Below, one piece after another: positions 23,568-31,916 of a stretch of DNA of 64,000 nucleotides; position 1 is the stretch's first letter, and every line of letters begins with the position of its first letter. The notes under the pieces were generated by a model, which saw only the letters and a program-made list of their open reading frames with translations, made no database searches and was not told the origin of the DNA. The DNA comes from Lotus japonicus (lineage: Eukaryota; Streptophyta; Magnoliopsida; Fabales; Fabaceae): assembly GCF_012489685.1 (NCBI RefSeq), contig NC_080043.1, forward strand, positions 57,310,289 through 57,374,288, in the 5' to 3' direction. Made by a program: the position numbers and the translations under genes.

Positions 23568-24005
23568 CATTTTTTGTGTAGAGCTCTGATCGTCAGTGTC
23601 TTTTTGGGACAGGGTAGGTTCCGATGTGTGGCTTTTTGTGTGGTTCTTTTGAGGAGGATCACAGAGAGTCTGTCGGAGTATAGGGGTCTTCCTTTCAGGC
23701 CATTTTTGAGTGCCGACTTTCTCTTGGATAACTGTATTTTGATACTTTTACTCACAGTTCTGGTTTGTATATTTGCCTGCGGGCGTACTACTTTAGAGTC
23801 ACTGCGGCTTCGCGTGACATGGAGTGCAGCCGAGGCTGTACAGATGTATATATATTTGTATATCGGTTAGTTTAGTTGTTGGGTGTTGTCTCTACTTCTT
23901 TATCGCTTTGATTTAAAGGAAAGAAAAAAAAAATTACCTGTTTTCCGCGTAAAGTTTATTTTTGGTTACTAAAGTGACACCTGGAAGTCGGGGTGTTACA
24001 GTCCT

Positions 24006-24141
24006 CCATGATGCGCCCCGAATACGTCGCTCGATGGCTCGCGGGGTCAACCACCCACGACCCGGGGTCGTCCTGATCGATCATCTCGTACCTAATCCCC
24101 CCCGAAGGGTGGACCATGGTGAACCAGTCCGCAATATTCAT
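24006..24141 (-). pseudogene. LTR ORF of copy 2 5' LTR, N-terminal half
   Basis: Codes for the first 45 residues of the LTR ORF, ATG at 24141, ending at the nested insertion within the GRIMED codons. The C-run that is short in the 3' LTR copy has the full length here, so before the nested insertion this ORF was open. Confidence 0.75.
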
Positions 24142-24851
24142 CTGACAAAAGGCGTTGTCCGCCAAAGCACACACAGAAGACGCGAGGGTCAACTCTAAAG
24201 AACTATGTAGATAATAAACCCAATAGGTACAAATAATAAATAGCCACTTAGGCTTATAACTAGAGATGTCATTCCTAGGGTTGCATGTTCCATATCGAAC
24301 GTAAATGACAACAATAACAAATAGCATGTTCCAAATAGGATTGACAAATAACAATCACACTCGACAACTAAATTAGTATGTATGTTGCATGATATGCAAT
24401 GCAGGTTAACCCAGTCAACCAATATGCAATCCGGAACGGATGGACATCATCGGATCAGCCCTTCACCAGCCACGGTGGTGCCATTTCGGCCCGTGATGCC
24501 TCTTACTCCAACATCATCATGTAGCCAGATCAGCATAAAACCCGAAGGCCTGCCATTTCGGTCTGCTACTAAGAGTCACCTAGCAGCGCTCTTACGCGGA
24601 AATCCTGGTCTTATAACCAATTTTGGAATCCGCCGTGGTCCGGTATCTCGCCGTGTTTAAACCACTTAATGAGTGCATGCAATGCAGTGATTAGCCAAAC
24701 AACGTCTCCGACCTCACTCGACACGTCGCCACGTGTTCTAGCTAAATTAATGTCTCTAAAAGCTTACCCTAAGGTAAAGTCGATTCTGCGACAAAATACA
24801 ATAATCATTAAACGAGTGCAACCACTCACGATGACTCTTCGGGTCATCAAT

Positions 24852-24990
24852 ACTCTCACAAAGTCTCACGCTTCAGTGAAGTTTCATACTCTCACAAGGT
24901 CTCACGCCTCAGTGGAGTTCCATGCTTTCCACAAGGTCTCACGCCTCAGTGGAGTATCACGCATTCACAAGGTCTCACGCCTCAGTGAAG
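24852..24990 (-). repeat. Tandem hairpin array, 5' LTR copy of family A
   Basis: Same block as 6324-6462, with two or three base differences, in the other LTR of the same element. Confidence 0.6.
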
Positions 24991-25252
24991 CTTCTCGGCT
25001 CATCCCTTGGATGGCTAACAAACTGCTCAACGAGCGAAGGAGTACCAACATACTCAGAACTTACCAAACTCCTCAACACTTGGATCCGACGACACTCCTC
25101 GTTTTCCCAAAACTATGATTTGACTTCCAATGCTTTCCTTCGAGGTTGTTATCATTACTTAAAGATTTTGAGGTTATTTAAGGTCTTATGAATTTTCTTT
25201 ATAAAATAGATTCCATTTTGTCTTATCGCAAGTCTTATACATTTGCAGGATC

Positions 25253-26462
25253 TGAAGGTATGAAAAACGGTAGAAAAGGGGGGTTTGAATAACGTTTTCA
25301 GTACAAAACTTCCACCTTAAAGATTTTGACAAATATTTCAAGAACTTAAGTGCTAAAGATAAGAGATAGAGAAGCACACAAGGATTTTATCCTGGTTCAC
25401 TTGATAAATCACTCAAGCTACTCCAGTCCACCCGTTAAGGTGATTTCTTCCTTCTTAGAATGAAGGCAATCCACTAATCAGGTAAGAGTTACAACTGCAC
25501 TTGAAACCTACAAGTGACTAACAATTACACTGACTTAGCTCACACTAAGATTCACTCTCTTAGTCTTCTCTAGGATCCGATCAACCTTGATCTCCTAAAG
25601 GAACTAAACAAACTGTTTATCAAAGAAATGTTTACAAGAGATTTGCTTCTAAAAAGCTAATAGTAAACTCAATGAATTTCAGATGAAAGAAAGCTTAGAA
25701 TATTTTGAATATGTCTTGCGCGTATGTGTTACTTCTACACCGCTTCTTTCAATCTTCAGCCTCTATATATATACTCCAAGGATTAGGGTTGAGCGTTGCA
25801 TGGGAAATGCTACCGTTGGAGGGCAGTTCTGGAAAATCCAGCTTCTGCTGTGGCTGAGAACGTTAGGTAGGTCGTCAGGAAGGTACACTTGCTTTTGTAC
25901 TTGGATAGCGACTTGACCTTTTAACCTAGGAGACTTCTGATCAGGGGAATACTTCATATTGGAACTTGTGAAGCCGGTTGATCAGAGTCAGAGGGAAAGC
26001 ACAGATCCTCTGACCATTGTATCTTCTGATTCTGAACTCAGAGGGAAGAACATGGCCTTCAGAGTTTCTTGCTTCTGGACTTCAGAGTTTCCACTATTCA
26101 GCTTCTGGATCTTCAGAGTCTTCTACACCATCAGAACATCTGAACCTTCAGTGTTTCTTGGTTATCAGAACTTCTGGATCTTCAGAGCTTCTAGCGACTG
26201 AGTCCACATCAGAGTTTGTATAGCTTCAGAACTTCTGAAGCTTTTCCACTGTTCATACTGAACATGGTGAATGCGAAAGCGTTGCTTGGGTTACTCTTTA
26301 TACACAGTGCTTCTGATTTGTGTGAGATTGAGTTGAGGTCAGAGCCTGTAAATAGCACACTCAGAAAAACACGTTAGAGTACCACAATTGTTCATATCAA
26401 AAGGTTAACTTGTAATCATCAAAACATAGAGTTGTACTACTCGATCAAAACTTGATCTTACA
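25253..26462 (-). repeat. 3' LTR of left Sirevirus copy (1210 bp)
   Basis: Plus-strand reading starts TGAAGGTATG and ends CTTACA. It matches 36285-37498 with roughly 15-20 differences, most of them in the first 560 bp. The polypurine tract (reverse complement AAAAAGGGGGAGAT) touches its inner edge at 26463. Confidence 0.93.
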
Positions 26463-27010
26463 ATCTCCCCCTTTTTGATGATGACAAAACTAGGATTTTT
26501 GATGAACAATTCTTAAACATTAAACTGAATTCACTCAGAGTTTAGAGATATAGAATAAGACTTATCCTGATGTGAATAGTTTATCTTGCTCATTCTGAAT
26601 TCAAGTCACTGCTTGATTCTGAGCTTAGCTCCCCCTGAATCTAATACTTGATGAAAACGTTAGTAAAGTCTAGATTCTGAGCTAAATGATGTAAGAGTTC
26701 AGAATGAAAAACTTATGACATAGATGAAAAACGAATAATCAGAGCGCATAAGTGATCAGAGTCATGGACAAGGTATCAGAGTCTTGGGTATCAGAGTCAA
26801 CTTAGAATCACTTCAGAAGAAGTGAAATGTATTCCTTGTATTTGCCCAGTGACACATCTATGGTCATGAAGGTGGAACTCTTAAAATCTCCAAAAGAGAA
26901 ATAAATCACACTAACACATCTTACACATCAAAAACTGGGTTTACTCCCCCTTTTTGTCATAAGCAAAAAGCCTGGGGTGTGAAAAACTTAGCTTGAAGTA
27001 CAAGGTACTC
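26463..27010 (-). promoter_or_regulatory. Polypurine tract and extra PPT-like motifs
   Basis: On the minus strand, GGGGGAG-type motifs occur next to the LTR (26466-26480) and again near 26628, 26945 and 27008; the one near 26945 repeats the AAAAAGGGGGAGT form. Multiple polypurine tracts upstream of the 3' LTR are a known hallmark of Sireviruses. Only the one at the LTR edge must be functional. Confidence 0.75.
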
Positions 27011-27202
27011 CCCCTTAGAGAAGGTCTAAGTTTAAAGAAAACGAAAACGATGTAAGAATCAGAGTTAGGCGATATAAATAAAAGAGTTAATGCAAGGGAT
27101 GAACGTTTACCACCGGTCAAGTGAGTAAATAGAAGGGTCAGTTACCAAGAACTTAACCTCGAGAAACTGTAGGAGCATTAACTTGCAGAGAGAAAGTGAA
27201 GC

Positions 27203-27212
27203 CTATAAAAAG
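27203..27212 (+). promoter_or_regulatory. TATA box of antisense minigene
   Basis: CTATAAAAAG lies 52 bp upstream of the ATG at 27265, a normal distance for a short plant 5' UTR. It is on the strand opposite to the copia genes. Confidence 0.5.
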
Positions 27213-27264
27213 CGTTGGAGAGAAAGGTAAGCTTCACACCTCGAACAATTATTAGTAAAAAAGA

Positions 27265-27657
27265 ATGGCATCATACAACGTAGCACTAGAAGAACTGAGG
27301 AAGAAGGCCTTTGAAGAGGACTTGTTCCTGAACATCAGGCATCCAGAGGGTACAACGACCATCTCGGAGCTAACACGGACACTGCTGGAAGAGGACCAGC
27401 GTCCAGAGTTGGAGAGAGACCTGAAGGAATTTCTTGCCTTCGTGGAGGAGGTGCAAGAAATCAGCCGGCTTGAACTCAAGCTGCTGGAAGAGAAAGAGTG
27501 TTTAGAAGAGAAGCTCAAGACTTCAGAAGAGATTCTGGAGAGGGATGAGCTAAAGAACAGGCTCAGCAACATCCAGCATGTACTGGAGCGTCTGGAGAAA
27601 GATAGGTCAGAGCAGCGCCAGGAGTGCAGAAGAATGAGGAGAGATCCTCCATTCTAG
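27265..27657 (+). CDS. Antisense 130-aa coiled-coil ORF in Sirevirus 3' region
   Basis: Runs opposite to gag-pol and the envelope-like ORF, between that ORF and the 3' LTR. The protein is almost wholly helical and highly charged, rich in Glu, Leu, Lys and Arg, with heptad-like spacing from about residue 45 to 120, so a coiled coil is likely. No catalytic motif or membrane segment is visible. A TATA box at 27203 precedes it, the ATG context is AAGAATGGC, and AATAAA follows at 27703, so it looks like a self-contained transcription unit. It may be an acquired host exon, an antisense accessory gene or chance. Function unknown. Confidence 0.5.
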   Translation: MASYNVALEELRKKAFEEDLFLNIRHPEGTTTISELTRTLLEEDQRPELERDLKEFLAFVEEVQEISRLELKLLEEKECLEEKLKTSEEILERDELKNRLSNIQHVLERLEKDRSEQRQECRRMRRDPPF

Positions 27658-27702
27658 ACTTTATAGGGAAGTAATGTATGATGTAAACATAAAAAGATTA
27701 TG

Positions 27703-27708
27703 AATAAA
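27703..27708 (+). terminator. AATAAA signal after antisense ORF
   Basis: AATAAA 46 bp after the stop of the antisense ORF, in an A-rich stretch. Plant poly(A) signals are loose, so this is only supportive. Confidence 0.35.
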
Positions 27709-27837
27709 ACGAGTTTAGCAAACATATGTGACACAAGTATATAGATATGCATATATAATCACAACCGAACAAATTAAAAAGGAAACAAAGTTTAACAAAA
27801 GGAAAACAAAGTTAACGAAAAAGAAGAGATCCTAAAA

Positions 27838-30696
27838 CTAAGGTTTGTCAGTGCGTCGCAGAAGTTCCATCATCATGTGCTTCATCTCAATCAGCATGGA
27901 TTCATGAGTGTCAAGACGTTGTTCCATGATGTCGAGTCTGGATGAGCTTGGCTGAGTAGAACTGGAAGGAACATTCTGAGCAGCTTGAGGATCTGGAATG
28001 GAAGCAGAAGCAGCAGGAGTAAACACAACTGGTGCAAGTGCTTGGCATCTAAGAGCTTCAGCCTCAGCTTCAAGTCGCTCTGCCTCAAGTCTGGCTTGTT
28101 CAGCTTGAGCTGCTGCCTGACGTGCAGCTTCTTCTACTTGTTCTTTCTTTCTCTTGGCTTCTTCAATAGCTTCAAGAAGCTTATTTCTCTGTTCTTGTTC
28201 ATGAAGAGCCACCCTTCGAGCAAACCTTTGCTTTGCAGCCTCAATGCTCTGACTTCCCTCTGCATGCAGGAGCTGCATCATAATTGGAACTTGAGCCACT
28301 AGCCAAGTGCTCAGATTGTTCCACTCATCAGCCACACTTTCAGCATTCTCACTGAGGTCAGTCTGACCGTGCACATTGCGGAGCCTCAAGGAGGCTTCAT
28401 GATAGAAAATATTGATGCACTCAGAGAGAGATGTGGGTTGAAGGTGAGTATAGGGAATTATGGAGAGGTTGGTTTCAGGAGAGGCTGGGTGATTGCTGCT
28501 ATGAGCTTCAGAGACACCTTGTGGAGAACCAATGTTAATCATGGGAACATTGGGTTCAGAGGTTCCAAGGTGAGGGTCTGAAGTTTCAACCAGAGGATGA
28601 GGTGATCTAACCGAGGATTGGTTAGACACTGAATGTTCGGGTTCAGGTTCTGGTTGAATAGGCTCTTGTTGGTCAGGGACATGGTGAGCTTGTTGAACCA
28701 AGGGGTCTGCCTCTTGTAAAGGATTAGCCAAGATAGGTTCATCTGGGTCTACTAGACGTTCAGGTCTAGGGCCAGGATATCTCCTAGGGCTTGGACAAGT
28801 TAGGTAATATTCTTCCAAGGTAGACACCTTTTCTTTTCTAACCTCCATGAATTTTCGAATGGATTCAGAGTTATTGGAGGGAGAAGAATCAGCAACATTG
28901 GTTGGGAAGGATACAGGTGTAAAGGCTGTTGAAGAGTCTGTATCCGTGGTTCTAGCAGCAGGACGTGCTGATGCTCTGGGAGCAGAGTGATCAGACGTTC
29001 TGGGTTGTGGTTCTGTTTGGTTTGGCTCGGGTTGTTCATGGATGATTGGTTCAGAAAGTAATGGGTCGTACGGAATGGTGAGGAGAGAGGTTGGTTCTTC
29101 TGACCTAGAGGGTTGGTTCTGAAGCAAATTCCAGAGAGGTGCTTCAGTAGGAGAAGGTTGAAAGAAGGAAGATCTTGGGGAATGTGGTGGAGTGGTGGTT
29201 TGTGCGGCTGGCTGGGATTCAGGAATAGGAGTGAGGGGATTGGAGGAGTGTTTGAGCATAGCAGAAATAGGGAGTGCAACAAATAAATTCAAATCATCAT
29301 CAGAAGCAAGTGCAGGCTTACTTGAATGTGCTGATGATCGAGTCACTCTGGCAGGAGGTTCAGTCCTTCTGACCACTTCAGCAGCTGGTTCCACCCGAGT
29401 AGGCTTCACCACGATTCTGACCTTCTTCTTCTTCTTCTTTGGAGGACCATCCTCACTATCACTGTCATCACCATCATCAGGCTTTCTCTTCATCTTCTTG
29501 ACCAGAGGGACATCAGATTCCTCTGAGGATTCTTCCAGAACCATCTTCCTCTGAGCTTTCTTCTTGGGAGGAGAAGGAAACTCTGGAGCTGGCGGCAGTC
29601 TGCTGAAGAATTCATCAAGATCAATTTCGAATCCTTGAGCCCTTAGGTCTTCAACATAGCATCTGATGGCGTCAGGATTGTCTGCTTGAGTCCACAGAGG
29701 GTAGTCATTCAGAGGCATCCTTCTGCTTCTGATCTCAGAAGATGTGTCTTCATGAGCAGGAGCAATCTTCTTCTGGACCAAACCCATCTTCTTCAGAGAA
29801 TTTGCAGTGAAGACATCACTGACAATGGTGCTCAAATCCTCTGTGCAACCAGCATTGATCAGATCTTGAATGAGGCCACTCTCAATCAAGAGATCAGACA
29901 ACAGTCTCCCAAAGGGGATATACTTGATTGCTGACTTGATGGAGGCAGTAGTCCTAGACTTCCGGATACATTCCTTCAAGTAGGAGAACAGGAAGTAGGG
30001 AAGGCAGATCTTCCTCTTGTCTTGGATGAAGAACAACATCGCCTTCTGGTTGAAGTTGATGTAGTCTGGGGAACTGCCCTTCGGTCTCTGGTTTATGCAG
30101 TTGAGCAGGATCTTGTGCCAGATCCTGAGTTTGGGGTGAAGGTCCATCACCTTGTAACTCGTCTTGCCCGGTTTGTAAGTGGTGTACAGGGCCTGGTTGG
30201 TTTTGTCTTTGGTGCTGGGTTTCAGCTTCGACTCAGTGAATTGGAACCGATACCCATAAGCAGTGTCTGCACCTAGCAGATTCACGAATGACTTCTCCGT
30301 GATGATGATCTTTCTGCCAAGAATGTGAGAGACCACCTGAGTATCATCGCAGTCTGCGTGCTTCCAGAATTCCTTTACCAGTTTCTCATACACCGGTCCT
30401 CGAAGTCGGTTGAAGTAGTTTCCCCAACCTTGAGCTTGGACTTCAGGACGAAGATCATACCCATTTGCAGCCAGGTTGTCGAGGTCGAATCTCCATTCTG
30501 CCAGGACTTGAAGTTCCTCAGGAACAAATACGCAGTGAACGGCACAGCCCCGTTCTGCAATTGGAACAATCTGCTCTTGAGCTTGAACTTGTTCTTGTGC
30601 CGGGTTCTCAGAGCCCCTTTGACCCGTTGCTAGACCAACTACCATGTGAGGGAACTGAGGTGCATCTGCATTAGATCTTCTGGTTTGTCTTACCAT
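27838..30696 (-). CDS. Envelope-like ORF of Sirevirus-type copia, 952 aa
   Basis: A long intact ORF downstream of pol in the same orientation, the position of the envelope-like ORF of SIRE1-type elements. The start MVRQTRRS at 30696 is preferred over an upstream ATG at 30852, because the intervening residues look like translated leader. In order: a globular part of about 300 residues (VFVPEELQVLAEWRFDLDN, later FNQKAMLFFIQDKRKICLPY) like the plant transposon/envelope-like family; basic clusters (KKMKRKP, PPKKKKKKVRI) that could be nuclear localisation signals; a long Pro/Ser/Gln-rich disordered stretch; and a C-terminal coiled coil rich in Glu-Ala-Gln. No clear signal peptide or membrane span was seen. 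The role is not established. Confidence 0.7.
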   Translation of the reverse strand: MVRQTRRSNADAPQFPHMVVGLATGQRGSENPAQEQVQAQEQIVPIAERGCAVHCVFVPEELQVLAEWRFDLDNLAANGYDLRPEVQAQGWGNYFNRLRGPVYEKLVKEFWKHADCDDTQVVSHILGRKIIITEKSFVNLLGADTAYGYRFQFTESKLKPSTKDKTNQALYTTYKPGKTSYKVMDLHPKLRIWHKILLNCINQRPKGSSPDYINFNQKAMLFFIQDKRKICLPYFLFSYLKECIRKSRTTASIKSAIKYIPFGRLLSDLLIESGLIQDLINAGCTEDLSTIVSDVFTANSLKKMGLVQKKIAPAHEDTSSEIRSRRMPLNDYPLWTQADNPDAIRCYVEDLRAQGFEIDLDEFFSRLPPAPEFPSPPKKKAQRKMVLEESSEESDVPLVKKMKRKPDDGDDSDSEDGPPKKKKKKVRIVVKPTRVEPAAEVVRRTEPPARVTRSSAHSSKPALASDDDLNLFVALPISAMLKHSSNPLTPIPESQPAAQTTTPPHSPRSSFFQPSPTEAPLWNLLQNQPSRSEEPTSLLTIPYDPLLSEPIIHEQPEPNQTEPQPRTSDHSAPRASARPAARTTDTDSSTAFTPVSFPTNVADSSPSNNSESIRKFMEVRKEKVSTLEEYYLTCPSPRRYPGPRPERLVDPDEPILANPLQEADPLVQQAHHVPDQQEPIQPEPEPEHSVSNQSSVRSPHPLVETSDPHLGTSEPNVPMINIGSPQGVSEAHSSNHPASPETNLSIIPYTHLQPTSLSECINIFYHEASLRLRNVHGQTDLSENAESVADEWNNLSTWLVAQVPIMMQLLHAEGSQSIEAAKQRFARRVALHEQEQRNKLLEAIEEAKRKKEQVEEAARQAAAQAEQARLEAERLEAEAEALRCQALAPVVFTPAASASIPDPQAAQNVPSSSTQPSSSRLDIMEQRLDTHESMLIEMKHMMMELLRRTDKP

Positions 30697-30852
30697 TTTG
30701 AAGAGGTTGAAGGTTTGAGGTAGAAGATGAAGGTTGAAAGATGAAGAGAGATCGAGAGAGAAATCGAGAAAAAGGCGGTTTTGAAAAGCAGAGAGAGCGA
30801 GAGTGAAAACCGGAAGTGAAAGATTACGTGTGTGTATAGTGGGTTTTATCAA

Positions 30853-31160
30853 ATAACCGTTGTTGATTCAAAAAGCACTTTAAGATCAACGGCTGAAAAT
30901 TAAAGATAGATAGTAACAGTAAAATACACAAATCACACACAGGAGATAAGCATATCTACACGCAATCATAACAGACTGTCACACGGGCACAAGGAACTAT
31001 GCATCAGAAATTCTGACACACGTGTTGTTGTCTCAGCTTCAGAGTCAGTACCAGTGGGCACACACACTCTGATTGAGTTACCTTCTGGACTAGACATCTT
31101 CTGATCAAGAAGTATCATAGTCAGAGGTTCTGATCCATCTTCACTCTGGACAAAAGTCCA
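30853..31160. other. Spacer between pol end and envelope-like ORF
   Basis: About 300 bp of non-coding copia DNA in which no gene is seen. It contains short CTTCTGA/TCAGAG-like repeats that are common throughout this element. Confidence 0.5.
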
Positions 31161-31816
31161 TGTTTAGATTTTTCAGAATAAAATTAAATCTATCCTCTAC
31201 TAAGGGCTTTGTAAAGATATCTGCCCATTGATGGTCAGTATCAACAAACTTCAGAAGAAGTACGCCCTTCTGTACATAATCTCTAATAAAGTGATACTTT
31301 ACCTCAATGTACCTCCTTACTCAATGAGATTGCAACAGTGTTATCACAATAGATTGGGATATTGCTCTCAAGGAATCTGATAATCCTCCAGCTGATGTTT
31401 CATCCAGAGCATCTGAGTGCTGCATATTGCTGCTGAGATATATTCTGCCTCTGCAGTTGATAGTGCAATGGTTGATTGCCTCTTGCTTGCCCATGAGACT
31501 AGATTGCTTCCCAGAAATTGACAATTTCCGGAAGTACTTTTTCTCTCTGTTCTATCTCCAGCATAATCAGCATCACAATAACCTGAAAGCTTATACTCTA
31601 ATGTTTTCTTATACATCAAGCCAAGGTTAGTGGTGCCTTTCAGATACCTTAGGATCCTCTTAACAGCAGTTAAGTGGGTTTCCCTTGGATCTGATTGGAA
31701 TCGAGCACATAAATGAACACTAAATAGTATGTCTGGCCTAGATGCAGTTAAGTATAGAAGTGAACCTATCATGCCACGATAGAGCTTCTGACATACTTTA
31801 CCACTTATATCTTCTT
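31160..31816 (-). pseudogene. Copia RNase H end of pol, frameshifted, left of gap
   Basis: Minus-strand frame from 31816 carries the last RT residues ([15 protein letters not shown]) and RNase H with CDADYAGD and STAEAEYI. The frame ends at 31368 by a frame change; the following segment continues in another frame and lacks about 30 bases around the conserved histidine-containing stretch. RNase H is therefore broken in this copy. Confidence 0.8.
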
Positions 31817-31916
31817 NNNNNNNNNNNNNNNNNNNNNNNNNNNNNNNNNNNNNNNNNNNNNNNNNNNNNNNNNNNNNNNNNNNNNNNNNNNNNNNNNNNN
31901 NNNNNNNNNNNNNNNN
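31817..31916. other. Assembly gap of 100 N
   Basis: Exactly 100 N, the usual symbol for a gap of unknown size. About 90 bp on each side are the same pol segment (about 31727-31816 and 31920-32009) with at least two mismatches, so the two edges come from different copies or from an unresolved overlap. Confidence 0.99.

Larger units (their letters stand above)
14298..24000 (+). mobile_element. Complete nested Ty3/gypsy element, family B (9703 bp)
   Basis: Full structure: 5' LTR 14298-16817, PBS 16821-16832, gag-pol 17026-21443, purine tract before 21481, 3' LTR 21481-24000. Target duplication gtcct is at 14293-14297 and 24001-24005. It lies in the 5' LTR of family A copy 2, opposite to its host. 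The two 2520-bp LTRs differ at only about 8 substitutions and 2 one-base indels, so the insertion is recent. With a rate of 1.3e-8 per site per year, which is an assumption taken from grasses, this is of the order of 0.1 million years. Confidence 0.97.
21481..24000 (+). repeat. 3' LTR of family B element (2520 bp)
   Basis: Nearly identical to 14298-16817. Differences include two substitutions in the G-run near 21795, A/T at about 21950, two transitions near 22460-22497, one at about 23593, a three-base cluster near 23875, and two compensating one-base length changes. It carries the same hairpin arrays and the ORF at 23307-23567. Confidence 0.96.
24006..25252 (-). mobile_element. 5' LTR of family A copy 2, distal part
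   Basis: Continues the LTR interrupted at 14297 and matches the 3' LTR from about 5478 to 6724. It stops at 25252 where the copia LTR begins; the remaining 2 kb of this LTR and the element's outer end are not in the window. It contains the hairpin array at 24852-24990. Confidence 0.92.
25253..31816 (-). mobile_element. Sirevirus-type copia, 3' portion (left of gap)
   Basis: Minus-strand element part: end of pol with RNase H, a long envelope-like ORF, a spacer with several polypurine-like motifs and the 3' LTR. It inserted in the family A LTR after ggatc (25248-25252). Supporting features are the extra ORF after pol, repeated GGGGGAG motifs before the LTR, and a pol close to SIRE1 type. It ends at the assembly gap. 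Confidence 0.88.

Noticed and set aside
27252..27572. Serine-rich minus-strand ORF over the antisense minigene
   Set aside because: It is the shadow of the Glu/Leu-rich plus-strand frame: GAG/CTC codons read as serine and leucine.
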